A stretch of DNA of 64,000 bases from Eutreptiella sp. 'Long Island Sound 2002' (GCA_964036045.1 OZ038397.1:23626842-23690841), one strand, 5' to 3'; shown: positions 1 to 10,870, counted from the first letter of the stretch. Made by a program: numbers and translations. The notes: generated by a model not told the origin, from the letters alone.

Positions 1-1955
1 ACTTGATCACCCCTCCCACAAAGCCCTTTCGTTCCCTGTGCCTGAATGTCTTCCATAGTCACGTCAACTGGGAAGGCACCAAGGGGTTCCCAATCTTGAT
101 GTTCGTTTCCAGAGGAAACGTTCTCAGGGTTACCGTAAGGATTGATAGGGTGGGGGTCTACCCGAGTTTCATCAATAGGCACACCAACCCCAAACTGCTG
201 ATCTTCCTCCTCATCGAGGTCGATATCAGCTTGCTGCTGCCCAACTGCATCAAAATATACCAAACGATACTGCTCGCCCGGGGGTGTACGAAGGATTTTG
301 CCGTCCTTGGTTTGAAAAATTTCAGAAGTAGGGGGAATATCCACCCAATCAATCGTGATTTCCCCCATCATCCACCACCACTCATGCTGCTTTCGCGTGG
401 GAAGCAACATGAACCCTTTACACCCTTCACCAAAAATCTTTTGGACAGCTCTTTTGTACATCCCTGTGGGTGGCAACACCCACAAGGTTGAGCCTACCCA
501 CTCCTTGTACAAAGGCCCCTTGAACGCCCGTGAAAATGTTTTGGGCGAAAGGGCCAAGGGGGGATGCTTGCTAAATACATCTACATCTATATGGATTTCA
601 CGCTCACTACACCAATCACGCACCAATTGTACAACATTTGGCCTTAGGCATAAATCACCACGCCTAGCCACAGACGCAAAGGCATGCCACTTGGGCTTGT
701 GGCGCACCTCGGCCTGCAGCCGCTTTACAGATGATGTGGCACCACACTGCACTGGTTTGGCCGGAGAAGAGGACTTCAGGATATCGGCTTCGATGGACAT
801 CAGACTAGATGGGTCGGTTACAGCCACTGGAGGCAAAGAGGCAAGCTTTGCCTGTTCCGCTCGACTGTAGCCCCACCCACCCATAAAGTGGTCTGGTGCA
901 CAAGGGGGCTTGTAGCGGTTTGTGGAGTTGCCCACGCACTCATCATCGGTAACCGCTTCAGAGGACATTCTCTCTGAGTCCGCCTCGGAATTTGTTTCCC
1001 ACCAAGCGGTATCATGTGAATCCTTTCTGTGGTCCCGGCCAGAGAGTTGGCAAAGCTCGTTCTTCACCTCACGACACTGCTCCGGATATCGAAGTCCCAA
1101 CGCCAGTAACGTGGCGTCTAAGACCTCCACCGTTGCTTCGTCTGCTGGGTTAGCCTGACCCAGGGCGACGTCTAGGCTATGGTCTACCATATGCTCTAAA
1201 CGCACAGGCAATCCTCGTGGGATTCCCGTGGCCCGTAGCCCCACAAACGGGCTGGGCTTAGCAATGACCCTTCCGAGTACACCGGAGGATAATGCAAACC
1301 ATTGTAACATAACACAAGTGGAGAGGTGTCCAAGCCCTCTCAGAACAGACTGGTAATGATGGGCTAAACATGCCACAATACACAACATACGGCACGTCAC
1401 GCTATGCAAGACAGCTTCAAACTCAAGCTGGGCTGAAGTACGCCTAGCTGTCGAATGTGAAATGCACACGGCACGCTGATTGACGTGCATGGCAGAAAAC
1501 AATTGGGAATAGGAAAGTAGCAAGTCTTGCCAGGCTCGTTCCTCCTGTACACGGAGGAGGTAACCTGCACGACATGCCTCGGTTCGGACTGACCAAAGTG
1601 TCGGTCGCGGTGCGTCACCCGGCACAGTTTGATTCTTGTCCGCCATACACACACGGTCAGTCCTACCAAACCCACCCTTGCGGTCTGTTTCATCCAAACT
1701 GTCTGTCTGAACAACATCACATACTGCATACCGATTGAGGAGTAGTTGCGCAACCGGCTTGTCACCTGGCACCACCCGGTACTCAGTAGTGCCCTCATTG
1801 GCAATGATGATTTGTATGTGGTCCCTGTAGTCATTGTCAATGACGCCACCGGCCACATCCAGCCAATACTTCAATGCCAAACTGGACCTAGAAGCTAATT
1901 GTCCATACAAACCTGTTGGGATGACCATGGCCAGGTCGGTTGGCACTGGGAGGAA
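1..1955 (-). CDS. Retroelement polyprotein fragment: dUTPase core plus long C-terminal region, runs off the window
   Basis: An open frame of about 651 codons without a stop runs from 1955 to the left edge; the upstream in-frame stop is TAG at 1958-1956. The first residues match trimeric dUTPases, which hydrolyse dUTP to dUMP. Motif II reads LYGQLASRSSLALK (about 1910-1868), motif III GGVIDNDYRD (1850-1821), motif IV GDKPVAQL (1766-1743) and motif V RKGGFGRTD (about 1682-1656). About 270 residues with no recognised domain follow, then an acidic/Ser-rich stretch. Near 560-310 lies a block with DVDVFSKHPPL, STLWVLPPTGMYKRAVQKIF and EWWWMMGEI. This resembles the D-FA / W-NPP / WW region seen in algal Ty3/gypsy- or DIRS-like polyproteins (family resemblance, inference). 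No reverse transcriptase motif is present, so it would lie further left. Motif I of the dUTPase is in another frame at 2025-1966, so the enzyme is broken or needs a frameshift. No start codon is assigned, because this is an internal piece. Confidence 0.72.
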
Positions 1956-2571
1956 CTACTACCTTGGCTGCGGCAAACAGGTCGAGTCTTGCAGACCCTG
2001 GGGTGCCATGTCTTGGTAATCTGGCATGCTCAGACAACAGCTTCACCATCAAGGGGGGTCTGGTTGTGCAAAACCCGGCATGAGCCCGCTTAGTGCAACG
2101 GAGTACTCATGAGTTTCTAAAATGAGCTTGCACACCAGGCTCAAATTCATGTGGGTCATGCACTGTTCTAGCGATGCGTGGACATCGCTCCTCACCCGAA
2201 GTTGGAGGGGTTGTGACTGAAGACTCGGGCAGAGCGACATGACATCGCTGCACTCGAAGGCTTTTATAAAAACTGTCATGCGTTTTATATACCGTGTCAG
2301 GTCCCAAATCCGTGTCCTGATAAGTCCCAAAGTGAGATCCTATGTCATGAATCAGCATGCGACCATGCCATGTGACCTTTCATACAGGGTCAGTCTGCCA
2401 TGGATCTGCACTTGTTGGCTTTAAACACCCATACAAAAGGCCCAATTTGTCATGTTTGTCCATGGCCTGCAAACATACCATAGGCTGTGTACCATGCTCG
2501 AGACAATGTTTCAAGTAATTGCACGCCACACATCGGACACGACACTCTTGCTCGGGCTGACATTGGTGACA
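1956..2571 (-). pseudogene. Broken polyprotein segment: Cys-rich stretch and dUTPase motif I
   Basis: This continues the frame of the protease C-terminal half (codon first bases at positions divisible by 3). It is interrupted by TGA at 2382-2380 and TGA at 2109-2107. Just after the TAA at 2574-2572 it reads CHQCQPEQECRVRCVAC, a cysteine cluster that could be a zinc-binding knuckle; this is unproven. At 2025-1966 it reads ARLPRHGTPGSARLDLFAA, which fits dUTPase motif I (P-x-x-G-S-x-x-A-x-x-D-L). The remaining dUTPase motifs lie in the next frame below 1955, so a single-base shift separates the halves at about 1955-1965. The conserved order and sense on both sides of each lesion argue for a decayed polyprotein rather than separate genes. 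Ribosomal frameshifting or assembly errors in one or two places cannot be excluded, but three stops make simple decay more likely. Confidence 0.6.
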
Positions 2572-3416
2572 TTAGACCACGGTTCTCAGGGGACCAGTCC
2601 AAGGGCGGAGTTTAATACAATCCGTTGGCACCAAGTACGGCAATCCGGGTATCAAGGCGAAACCAAATCGTAATAAAAAAGGAAAGCCGATTATAAACTT
2701 GGAGCCTATATCCAATATGTATACAAATACATGTTTACAACGAAACAGTTGTGGGCCGTTGCTGCTATGTGCCGGCAGCACTACATTCACCAATACCCCC
2801 TTTTGGCCACCGTGGATGGTGTTTTTGTCAGCACTGTCACATGCTGCGGAAAAGGGGCATCCACGATGAGATCTTGTGGGAACAGACCAATACCAGCACA
2901 AAATGGAACACCGCTGCCAGTATCAGCCAAACCCTCAATATCTTTGGGGGGTTCAGGGGGTATCACACCTTTGCTCGACGGGAACTCCAAGCGCATTGGA
3001 GTGACCAGCTCACGCTGCTCCGTTTTGGTTTTACGCACCTTCTCAGGCTGACGGTCAGTACCTGGCCCATCAAAACCTATATGTAACACACTGCAAACAG
3101 CCGTTCGCCACACTGGACCACCGGGCCATACCTTGCGCGGTGCCCATTTTCCTGCCACTGCATGTGATGGTGCCGCATTTGCCTTTCGGGAATTCGGGGG
3201 AGCGGCCCGCAGACTCTTGGAGCGGCTTAGGCCTTTTCCCGTGGCGTCACCCTAATCTTTGTTGGTCCGACGGCTCGAGGGTTGGGGTGAATTTGACCTG
3301 CGCTTGTCTCGCGACCCTGACCTGGAACCTGTAGATCCAGTTCGCTCTCGCGGTGTGGACCTTTTATCACGGGAGCCTTGACGGTCATCCCGATTCTTCC
3401 ATGACGGCTTAAGCCC
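2572..3416 (-). pseudogene. Broken retropepsin-like aspartic protease with basic Arg/Ser-rich leader
   Basis: In frame, 3416-3255 encodes a basic Arg/Ser/Lys-rich stretch of the kind found at the end of gag proteins. TAG at 3254-3252 interrupts it, and the frame is open again to TGA at 2789-2787. The piece contains EGLADTGSGVPFC, with the catalytic D-T-G-S at about 2924-2913. The rest of the protease is one frame away. After GGQKGVLVN the second frame carries YILDIGSKFIIGFPFLLRFG (about 2721-2662), matching the late hydrophobic I-I/L-G-x-x-F-L element of retropepsins. It ends at TAA 2574-2572. The shift falls at or near a GGGGG run at about 2800-2796. Such enzymes cleave retroelement polyproteins and work as dimers. 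Seen: the two motifs, their order and spacing. Known: the family layout. Inferred: one ancestral protease, now disrupted. No LTR or primer-binding site was found upstream. Confidence 0.62.
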
Positions 3417-3726
3417 CTACACTGCTCTGTATTGGGCCAGAATCTGGCTTGTTGGCCCAGGGCCACCCTGGAAGCGGGTTGGTGCCCCTGTGGATTCCGC
3501 CATGTGGGCTCCGAACTATTAGCTCAGCGAGTCTGCCATCGCCATGTTACAGTTCAATCCTACACCATTTCTTCTAACACTCCTGAACTCAGTCCTAGGC
3601 AAGATGCGCACAAGAAGATAGCCCCTGTGGCGTGGTGGGCTGGTACCATTCGCGCGCTGCGGTTCCCGAGCCAAGGCCGCAGTGCGACACACGTTATCCG
3701 TACGGACCTGGCAAATGGTCGTACCA
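3417..3726. other. No gene recognised between element and microsatellite
   Basis: Short open frames exist on both strands, but none continues the basic leader past its TAG at 3419-3417 and none has recognisable motifs. A degraded gag region of the minus-strand element would be expected here, but I cannot demonstrate it. Confidence 0.4.
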
Positions 3727-3752
3727 CAGACACACACGACACACACACACAC

Positions 3753-3842
<90 letters not shown>

Positions 3843-3883
3843 GCACGCACGCACGCACACGCACTCACGCACGCGCGCGCGCG

Positions 3884-3928
<45 letters not shown>
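3727..3928. repeat. CA/TG microsatellite with CG-alternating core
   Basis: The tract is almost entirely (CA)n. It is interrupted by CGACA steps near 3737 and 3752, one CAACAC step near 3805, and a middle segment (about 3838-3884) of GCAC repeats leading into ACGCGCGCGCGCGAAC. The whole stretch is alternating purine-pyrimidine, the classic Z-DNA-prone pattern. Open frames through it (poly Thr-His, poly Val-Cys) are artefacts of the dinucleotide period. Confidence 0.95.
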
Positions 3929-3931
<3 letters not shown>

Positions 3932-5477
3932 CCCAGCACCCCGGGGGAAGCGGGACACACAGTGCAAAAAACACACACAAACACACTATATGAGCGAGTG
4001 AGCACTGGCAGGGCCTGAAATGCCCTGTACCAGCAGACACCCATGCGGCAAATGGCATGACATGGGTGCACTTTCCCAGCCCAGGCAGTTGGGATCCGCC
4101 CTCCCACTTGTGTACGCATGGCCCAGGTCAGGGACCCAAAGGTCAGATGGGGATCGCGTGCTCGGACAAGGCTGTGCCCACAAGTTGCAGGCATTTTGTC
4201 ACGGGCTCCGGGCTGAATGTCCACCTGTCGCCGTCCCCACTTCACTCCATTTGAGCAGAAACGTGGTGCATTCCGAGGCAGGCGTCTCATGATGAGCAGA
4301 AGCAACTCTTCACATGCATGACCCAACCCCTCTGTCCCATCCATGGGCTCACATCCAAATCAGTGCAGCCTCTCAGCTACCAAAAGATGTGGCCAGAAAA
4401 AGAAAATGGACGGGGTGGTGGAGCCTCGACAAAACCCTGCTTACGTGCGTGCTCAGTAGCCCCCCCCCCCCCGAAATACGTGGGTGGTACAGTGCAAAAA
4501 GCCTGCTTGCCACACTGGGTGGCGTTGGGGTAAGCCCCCAACGGGGCTTGTCAATAAAAAGAAAGCAGAATTGCAAGAGGGGGGGGGGAGGCTCGCTTGA
4601 AAAGGGGGATGAGACATATCTACTTGACAGCAAAATGGACGGAATGACAGACAGAAACCGGTGCAGAATCACATGTGAGTGCCTTGCGCTCCACAGTCTG
4701 AAAAGCTTGAAAGGGTGGGGAGAGGCCTTGGGGTGAAGGCCAACCGCTGCAAAACCGTGACTGCCACAGGCATGCCCCCGCCCCTCGTTCCCTCTACAAC
4801 CGGCACACAACCACATCACGTTACATCTCCGACCAAAAAACCTGTGGTCACACAAAAACCACAAAAACGATCTTCAGACAGCGACCTGGTGCTTAGACAA
4901 GGCTGTACATGTGCAGGGGGGGGTTTTGGCATGACGCCATGGTGTGATGATCTCGTCTGCAGCTGGCGGCGCCGACTGGCCGGCGGCGCCTACTGTGCAG
5001 GGGGGGTGGGAAGACCTACTTAAAGAGTGTGGATTGGGACATATGTGAAATGGGGATGAAAAACAGACAGACAGACAGTACACCAAATACAAATTGAGGT
5101 AATGCACTCCTCAGCATGACATGTGCAGGGGGGTACCACAAGCCAACTGAGATTATCGGAGGTCAGTCTCCAAGATGCCTTCGGTTTGTGTGTTCCCTTT
5201 GGTACCAACATTTCGAAACGTTCCGGATCGACACCCGCCTCATGAGCAAGCTGCTGAGCGGCGGGGGCGAGCACTGCGGGTTACAGGGGTCCTCGGCTTC
5301 TCTCTGTCCTGCCACCTCCATTTCCCACCCGCTGTGCGGTGGTCCCCTCCACCGGCCCCCGGGCCAGCGTTCAAGGCGTGTGAGGACATGAGCAGAGAGG
5401 CAAGCCAGGCTGCACCGGGAGGCCTCACGACGACAATGTGCAAATTGTTTTTGCGCTTCACAAAATGACAGTTCGCC
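3929..5477. other. Intergenic stretch, no gene recognised
   Basis: I see no domain, splice-supported exon or codon pattern on either strand. Small items present are a 13-nt C run at 4460-4472, G runs near 4581-4588, four ACAG units at 5063-5078, and three recurrences of TGTGCAGGGGGG-like text (about 4912, 4995, 5128). The segment 4194-4290 shows a faint similarity to 6163-6260 (shared CGCCGTCCCC and TCCGAGGCAG blocks), suggesting an old duplication. Confidence 0.5.
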
Positions 5478-5498
5478 GGGGGGGGGGGGGGGGGGGGG
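5478..5498. repeat. 21-nt G homopolymer
   Basis: Twenty-one consecutive G follow TTCGCC and precede CAGCAG. It is the longest G run on this strand outside the arrays. Length here is prone to sequencing and polymerase error. Confidence 0.9.
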
Positions 5499-6360
5499 CA
5501 GCAGTCCCACAGCAGACACCTGGACGTGCCACAGAGGAGAGGGTCAGACGGGCGGTTTCGCATCAGCACGAGGCGATGGCATGCCCGAGATGCGGGTCGA
5601 GCACCCTTGCAAAGACGTCAATTGGGTTTGAGGCCCCCAATCCGTTTGGGCATTGCCGGGACGCCGCTTGCGTCGTGGCCTTCCGCTGTGGCGGTTCCGC
5701 GGGGCCCGGGGGCGGGCCTGCCCCATGGGCCCCGTGTCGAAGCGCAGTGGACGCTGCTCTGCCTCCGTCACTCGCGATTCCGTGCTGGCGCTCTTGACTG
5801 ATGGCCAGCCCCCCCCCCCCCCTCCTGAGCACGTGCGGCGAGGCGCATTGCCCACGACCAGAGCCCCCCCCCCCCCGTGCCCGTGTGGGGGGGGGCGCAA
5901 GCGACCCCCGATCCGCACGAGCGACACTGACAGACCGCGTGGGTGGCTCGTGCGTCCAAAGGTACCCCCCCCTCCCCCCGAGAGGCCCCGCCCGTGCGCT
6001 TTGCTTTTCCCAGCGAAACACCCGCCGCAGACCCCAACCGCGGCGCCTTTCGCGGCCCACAGCCCCGCGGAGGGGGGGCATGGACCGTCCTGCCCCCCCC
6101 CCCCCCTTTGTGCATGGGTCAGGGAAGACAACGGTCGGACGGGCAGAGACGGAGGCCGTTCGGGTCCCGGGGCTGAAAAGTGGGCACATCGCCGTCCCCG
6201 GCCCCCCCCCATTTTCGTCTACGGCAACGCGGAGCACTCCGAGGCAGACCCTTGTCCTGAGCAAAAGGCGCTGCTACACGCCCGATCCGGCCCGGACCTG
6301 TGGTACTGCGCACCGCTGCGCGTATGTGCGTAGGCGCGACGGTACTCCCCCCCCCCCCCC

Positions 6361-6492
6361 TGGGGCTCCGTTGACACAACCAAAACACGTTCAGGCCCAC
6401 AGAGGGTCAGAATGAGCGGTGGCGAGAGGCCGATGGGCGCCGCCAAAGGCACACAATCGGATACCGAGGCCTTGTGCCAACCCCCCCCCCCC
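6361..6492 (+). repeat. Dispersed repeat module 1, copy A
   Basis: The block begins GGGGCTCCGTTGACACAACC and ends in a C run. It matches 8550-8675 with few substitutions (for example CCCACAGAGG against CCCACGGAGG, and GCCGATGGGC against GCCAATAGGC). It directly abuts copy A of module 2. Confidence 0.9.
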
Positions 6493-6712
6493 GTGTGACA
6501 TTCCGTCTGGTTGTTGCTCCTTTACGGGGGCCCTGGACAGTCACCCGTTCTTCCCTTCGCATGTTGCGTCGGGTCGCTGCGTTCTGTCGGCCGCTGCGGC
6601 CGGTGCTCTGCTGGTGTCGTTTCCGCGTTCGCGGAGCCCAGTAGTTGGTGCGTTGGGGCTGTGCTGAATGTGGCATGGTGTGCCGTTTGCGTGTCAGCGG
6701 CGCCCAATAGTC
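6493..6712 (+). repeat. Dispersed repeat module 2, copy A
   Basis: The block starts GTGTGACATTCCGTCTGG right after a C run. It contains GGACAGTCACCCGTTCTTCC and CTGCGTTCTGTCGGCCGCTG, shared with 7620-7840. Differences are substitutions and small indels. No coding frame is conserved with confidence. Confidence 0.9.
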
Positions 6713-7619
6713 CCCCCCCCCCCCCGAACGCGCGACCCCCCCCCAAACCGCCGGGAGGAACGGTCCCAAATGACCCCCGCCCCCCAAATGCGCGAGGACC
6801 CAAACCTGCCCTTTCCACGACACCTCCGTTGTACTCAGCGGACAGCTTTTCTTCGGCGCCTTCAGCGCCGTGGACTTGTGGGGCAAATGACCCCCCCCCC
6901 CCCCGCCCCCGGGGGACTGTGCGGGGGGCCGGGGGTTCCGCACGGCAGTGCGCAGCGGCTTCACCAACGCACGGGGGTGCGCGCCTCCAGCGCGTAGCAA
7001 TTCCGCTGCGTAGTCCACCGCAGCAGTGCGTCGCATGTGCGCAGTACCGGGGGCCAAGCGGTGCGCCGCGTGCGCACACTGCGCACGCGATGTGGACGCG
7101 ACCAGACCACATGCCCGGCACCCCCCCCCCCCCGCCGCCGGCGGGTTGCGTGGCACCGCGTGCCCGTGCAGCGTTTGCGGACACGCGGTGCGTGCGTAGC
7201 AAGGCCCAGGCGCATGGGACTGCACAGTGCAATGGCCCTCACACGGCCCCTCTTCCCCAAATGCAAACGGGCAGACGCGTCTGTGCGCCCTGGACCCCAA
7301 CACTTGTGGTCAGGAACACGGCGGAAGGGACATGAGACGGGGGTGGCCGTACGTTGGACAAGGCCTCGCTGGCGCAGGCCGAGGGCGAGGGTGGGGCGGT
7401 GCACGGGCCCCTCGCACTCCGCGGGCTCAGCCACGCGTCCCACGGCAAATCCAGCGCTGCACGGCCTCCAACCGCCGAAAGAGAGACCGGTCCCCGTATT
7501 CGTGGGGCCCGCTGTTGAACTTGCGTACTGCCCCCCCCGCCGGTCTTCGCCGGTTGGCACAAGGCGGACCCTCCAACAGCCACACAAAAAAGAGAACGAA
7601 CGTACCCCCCCCCCCCCCT

Positions 7620-7840
7620 GTGTGACATTCCGTCGGGTTGTGGTTTCTTTACGGGGCCCTGGACAGTCACCCGTTCTTCCCTTCGCATGTGACGTCGGGT
7701 CGCTGCGTTCTGTCGGCCGCTGTGGCCGGTGCTCTGCTGGTGTCGTTTCCGCGTTCGCGGAGCCCAGTCGTTGCTGTGCCCGGGCTGTGCCGGATGTGGC
7801 GGGATGTGCCGTTTGCGCGTCAGCGGGGCCCAGTAGTTGG
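7620..7840 (+). repeat. Dispersed repeat module 2, copy B
   Basis: This is the second copy of module 2, in the same orientation and about 1.13 kb from copy A, again starting straight after a 14-nt C run. The C run at the boundary of both copies suggests that C runs mark module junctions in this tract. Confidence 0.88.
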
Positions 7841-8549
7841 CGTACTGGGGGTTGTGCTGGTTGTTGCGGGGGGTCGTTTGACTGTTTATGCCGCCCACAA
7901 CCCCCCCTTCCCCTGCGAGAACCGCGGCAAAAGCACCGAATGTGACCGGAACATCACCCGCTGTTGCCAACAAAAGGGCGTTGAGGCCGCACGAGGACAC
8001 AAGCAGCAACGCGCTGCGACGGCACTGCACCGGTCCCGCCGCTTCCCCGATCCCCGCCTCCAAAGGCCAAGAAAGAGGGAACGCGGGGGGCAGGACGGCA
8101 ATCCGTCGCCCTACAACACCGTCCCCCAGCCCCAAACCACAGAACACACCCCCGGTCTTCGTGGACCACCCGAAAAAGGAACCACCAAAGTCCACGGCTC
8201 CAAAAGGCGCGGGAACAAAGCAGCCGATCAAGGCCCCGTGCGCTGTGCGTACGAGGGTTGGCTTAGAGGCAGGACGAGGCAGGACGGGGCCCCCCTGGCG
8301 TACACGTCGCGAGGGAAGGACTCCAAAAGTTGCGGAAGCAGGTCAGTCTTTTGAGGTCCTGCGCGCTGCGTGTACAGGGGGTCAGCGCACCGGCGTGGGC
8401 GGGCCGTACCCGCATGGCGCTTCCCTGTGCCCCCCCCCCCCCCCGGACTCGGGGTGTGCATCGGGATGCCCCTGGTCAATGGCACGGGCCACAGCCCCGT
8501 CTCCGGGACGGCCGACCCCCGGAGTAGTCAAACAGGACAAGTCATCCGG

Positions 8550-8675
8550 GGGCTCCGTTGACACAACCAAAACACGTTCAGGCCCACGGAGGGTCAGAAT
8601 GAGCAGTGGCGAGAGGCCAATAGGCGCCGCCAAAGGCAAACAGTCGGATACCGAGGCCTTGTGCCAACCCCCCCC
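8550..8675 (+). repeat. Dispersed repeat module 1, copy B
   Basis: This is the second copy of the module at 6361-6492, in the same orientation and about 2.19 kb downstream. Here it is followed by GA, another C run and unrelated sequence rather than by module 2. The two modules are therefore shuffled, not duplicated as one block. Confidence 0.9.
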
Positions 8676-9959
8676 GACCCCCCCCCCCCCCCTCAGTGTA
8701 CGCGGTGCGACGGGAGGACCCGCGTCAATGGCTCCGGTTTGCTCTCGGGGCGCCCTCCCGTGCCCATCCCCGGGGCCTGTCGACTGCGTGGCCCCTCCGC
8801 GGGGGCAGGCCTCCCTCCCCCTGCGCCGCCGACGAGTCCAAACGCTGCGGAAACAACACCTCCGCAAAGAGGGGGTGGGGGGGGGGGCAGGGGCATCCAC
8901 AGCCCCTTAGCCCCCCCCCGCGCCGCACGGCCACCACCGCCACCACCCCCCCCCCCCCCCTGCCCCACCAGCATCACAGCACAGGGCACCCACAGTCCAC
9001 GGACAAGAGGCGGAGGGGCGGTTCGGCGGCCATTCCGCGCTGGTCGGAGGGCCGCTCGACGCGCGGCGCTGGTCGACACTTCGGTCACTGGCCTCCGCCG
9101 CCGGGCCCCGACCGAAGACGGGGGGCGGCGTACGTGTCGGGCTGGACATCGATGGGGACATCCATGGGGACATCCTTGGGGACGTTGATGGGGACATTCA
9201 TGGGGACATGCATGGGGACATAAATTGCGACATCCATGGGGACATCCATGGGGACATCAATGGGGACATCAATGGGGACATCCATGGGGACATCAATGGG
9301 GACATCCATGGGCACATCAATGGGCACATCCATGGGGACATCCATGGGCACATCAATGGGCACATCCATGGGGACATCCATGGGGACATCAATGGGGACA
9401 TCCATGGGGACATCCTTGGGGACGTTGATGGGGACATGCATGGGGACATCCATGGGGACATCAATGGGGACATCCATGGGGACATCAATGGGGACATCAA
9501 TGGGGACATCAATGGGGACATCAATGGGGACATCAATGGGGACATCAATGGGGACATCAATGGGGACATCCATGGGGACATCCATGGGGACATCCATGGG
9601 GACATCAATGGGGACATCCATGGGGACATCCATGGGGACATCCATGGGGACATCAATGGGGACATCCATGGGGACTTCCATGGGGACATCCATGGGGACA
9701 TCAATGGGGACATCCATGGGGACATCAATGGGGACATCAATGGGGACATCCATGGGGACATCAATGGGGACATCCATGGGGACTTCCATGGGGACATCAA
9801 TGGGGACATCAATGGGGACATCAATGGGGACATCAATGGGGACATCCATGGGGACATCAATGGGGACATCAATGGGGACATCAATGGGGACATCAATGGG
9901 GACATCCATGGGGACATCCATGGGGACATCAATGGGGACATCCATGGGGACATCAATGG

Positions 9960-10870
9960 GGACATCCATGGGGACATCCATGGGGACATCCATGGGGACA
10001 TCCATGGGGACATCCATGGGGACATCCATGGGGACATCGATGGGGACATCCATGGGGACATCCATGGGGACATCCATGGGGACATCGATGGGGACATCCA
10101 TGGGGACATCCATGGGGACATCCATGGGGACATCCATGGGGACATCAATGGGGACATCCATGGGGACATCCATGGGGACATCCATGGGGACATCCATGGG
10201 GACATCCATGGGGACATCAATGGGGACATCCATGGGGACTTCCATGGGGACATCCATGGGGACATCCATGGGGACATCCATGGGGACATCCATGGGGACA
10301 TCCATGGGGACATCCATGGGGACATCCATGGGGACATCCATGGGGACATCAATGGGGACATCCATGGGGACATCAATGGGGACATCCATGGGGACATCCA
10401 TGGGGACATCCATGGGGACATCAATGGGGACATCAATGGGGACATCCATGGGGACATCCATGGGGACATCGATGGGGACATCCATGGGGACATCCATGGG
10501 GACATCCATGGGGACATCGATGGGGACATCCATGGGGACATCCATGGGGACATCCATGGGGACATCCATGGGGACATCCATGGGGACATCAATGGGGACA
10601 TCCATGGGGACATCCATGGGGACATCCATGGGGACATCCATGGGGACATCAATGGGGACATCCATGGGGACTTCCATGGGGACATCCATGGGGACATCCA
10701 TGGGGACATCCATGGGGACATCCATGGGGACATCCATGGGGACATCCATGGGGACATCCATGGGGACATCCATGGGGACATCAATGGGGACATCCATGGG
10801 GACATCAATGGGGACATCCATGGGGACATCCATGGGGACATCCATGGGGACATCAATGGGGACATCAATG
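9960..10870. repeat. 432-bp higher-order tandem duplication within the 12-bp array
   Basis: Rare units recur 36 units apart: ATCGATGG at 10033 and 10081 against 10465 and 10513, and the ACTTCC variant at 10237 against 10669. The flanking order of CCAT and CAAT units also matches, with a one-unit difference in the middle. Confidence 0.85.

Larger units (their letters stand above)
5499..9144. other. GC-rich tract studded with C runs; no gene recognised
   Basis: The tract is strongly GC-rich. C runs of 12-15 nt lie at 5809-5822, 5864-5876, 6093-6106, 6347-6360, 6481-6492, 6712-6725, 6891-6904, 7121-7133, 7605-7618, 8430-8444, 8678-8692 and 8946-8960. All are on the plus strand. The many open frames here are Pro/Arg/Gly/Ala-rich, overlap in all six frames and lack domains, as expected for stop-poor GC-rich DNA. 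Two repeat modules are duplicated inside it and listed separately. It could be intron, intergenic DNA or old repeat debris; I cannot tell which. Confidence 0.55.

Noticed and set aside
3-1158. Plus-strand frames opposite the polyprotein
   Set aside because: Shadows of the minus-strand frame, which has recognisable dUTPase and retroelement motifs.
1397-1858. Minus-strand 153-codon frame in another register
   Set aside because: It overlaps the dUTPase motifs III-V out of frame and has no features of its own.
3417-4000. LTR or primer-binding site of the retroelement
   Set aside because: I looked for a matching terminal repeat within the window and found none; the other end is outside the window.
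3432-4058. Poly Thr-His and poly Val-Cys frames
   Set aside because: Translation of the CA/TG microsatellite.
5163-9188. Many Pro/Arg/Gly-rich frames of 70-340 codons
   Set aside because: Overlapping in all frames, low complexity, no motifs. Expected in stop-poor GC-rich DNA with C runs.
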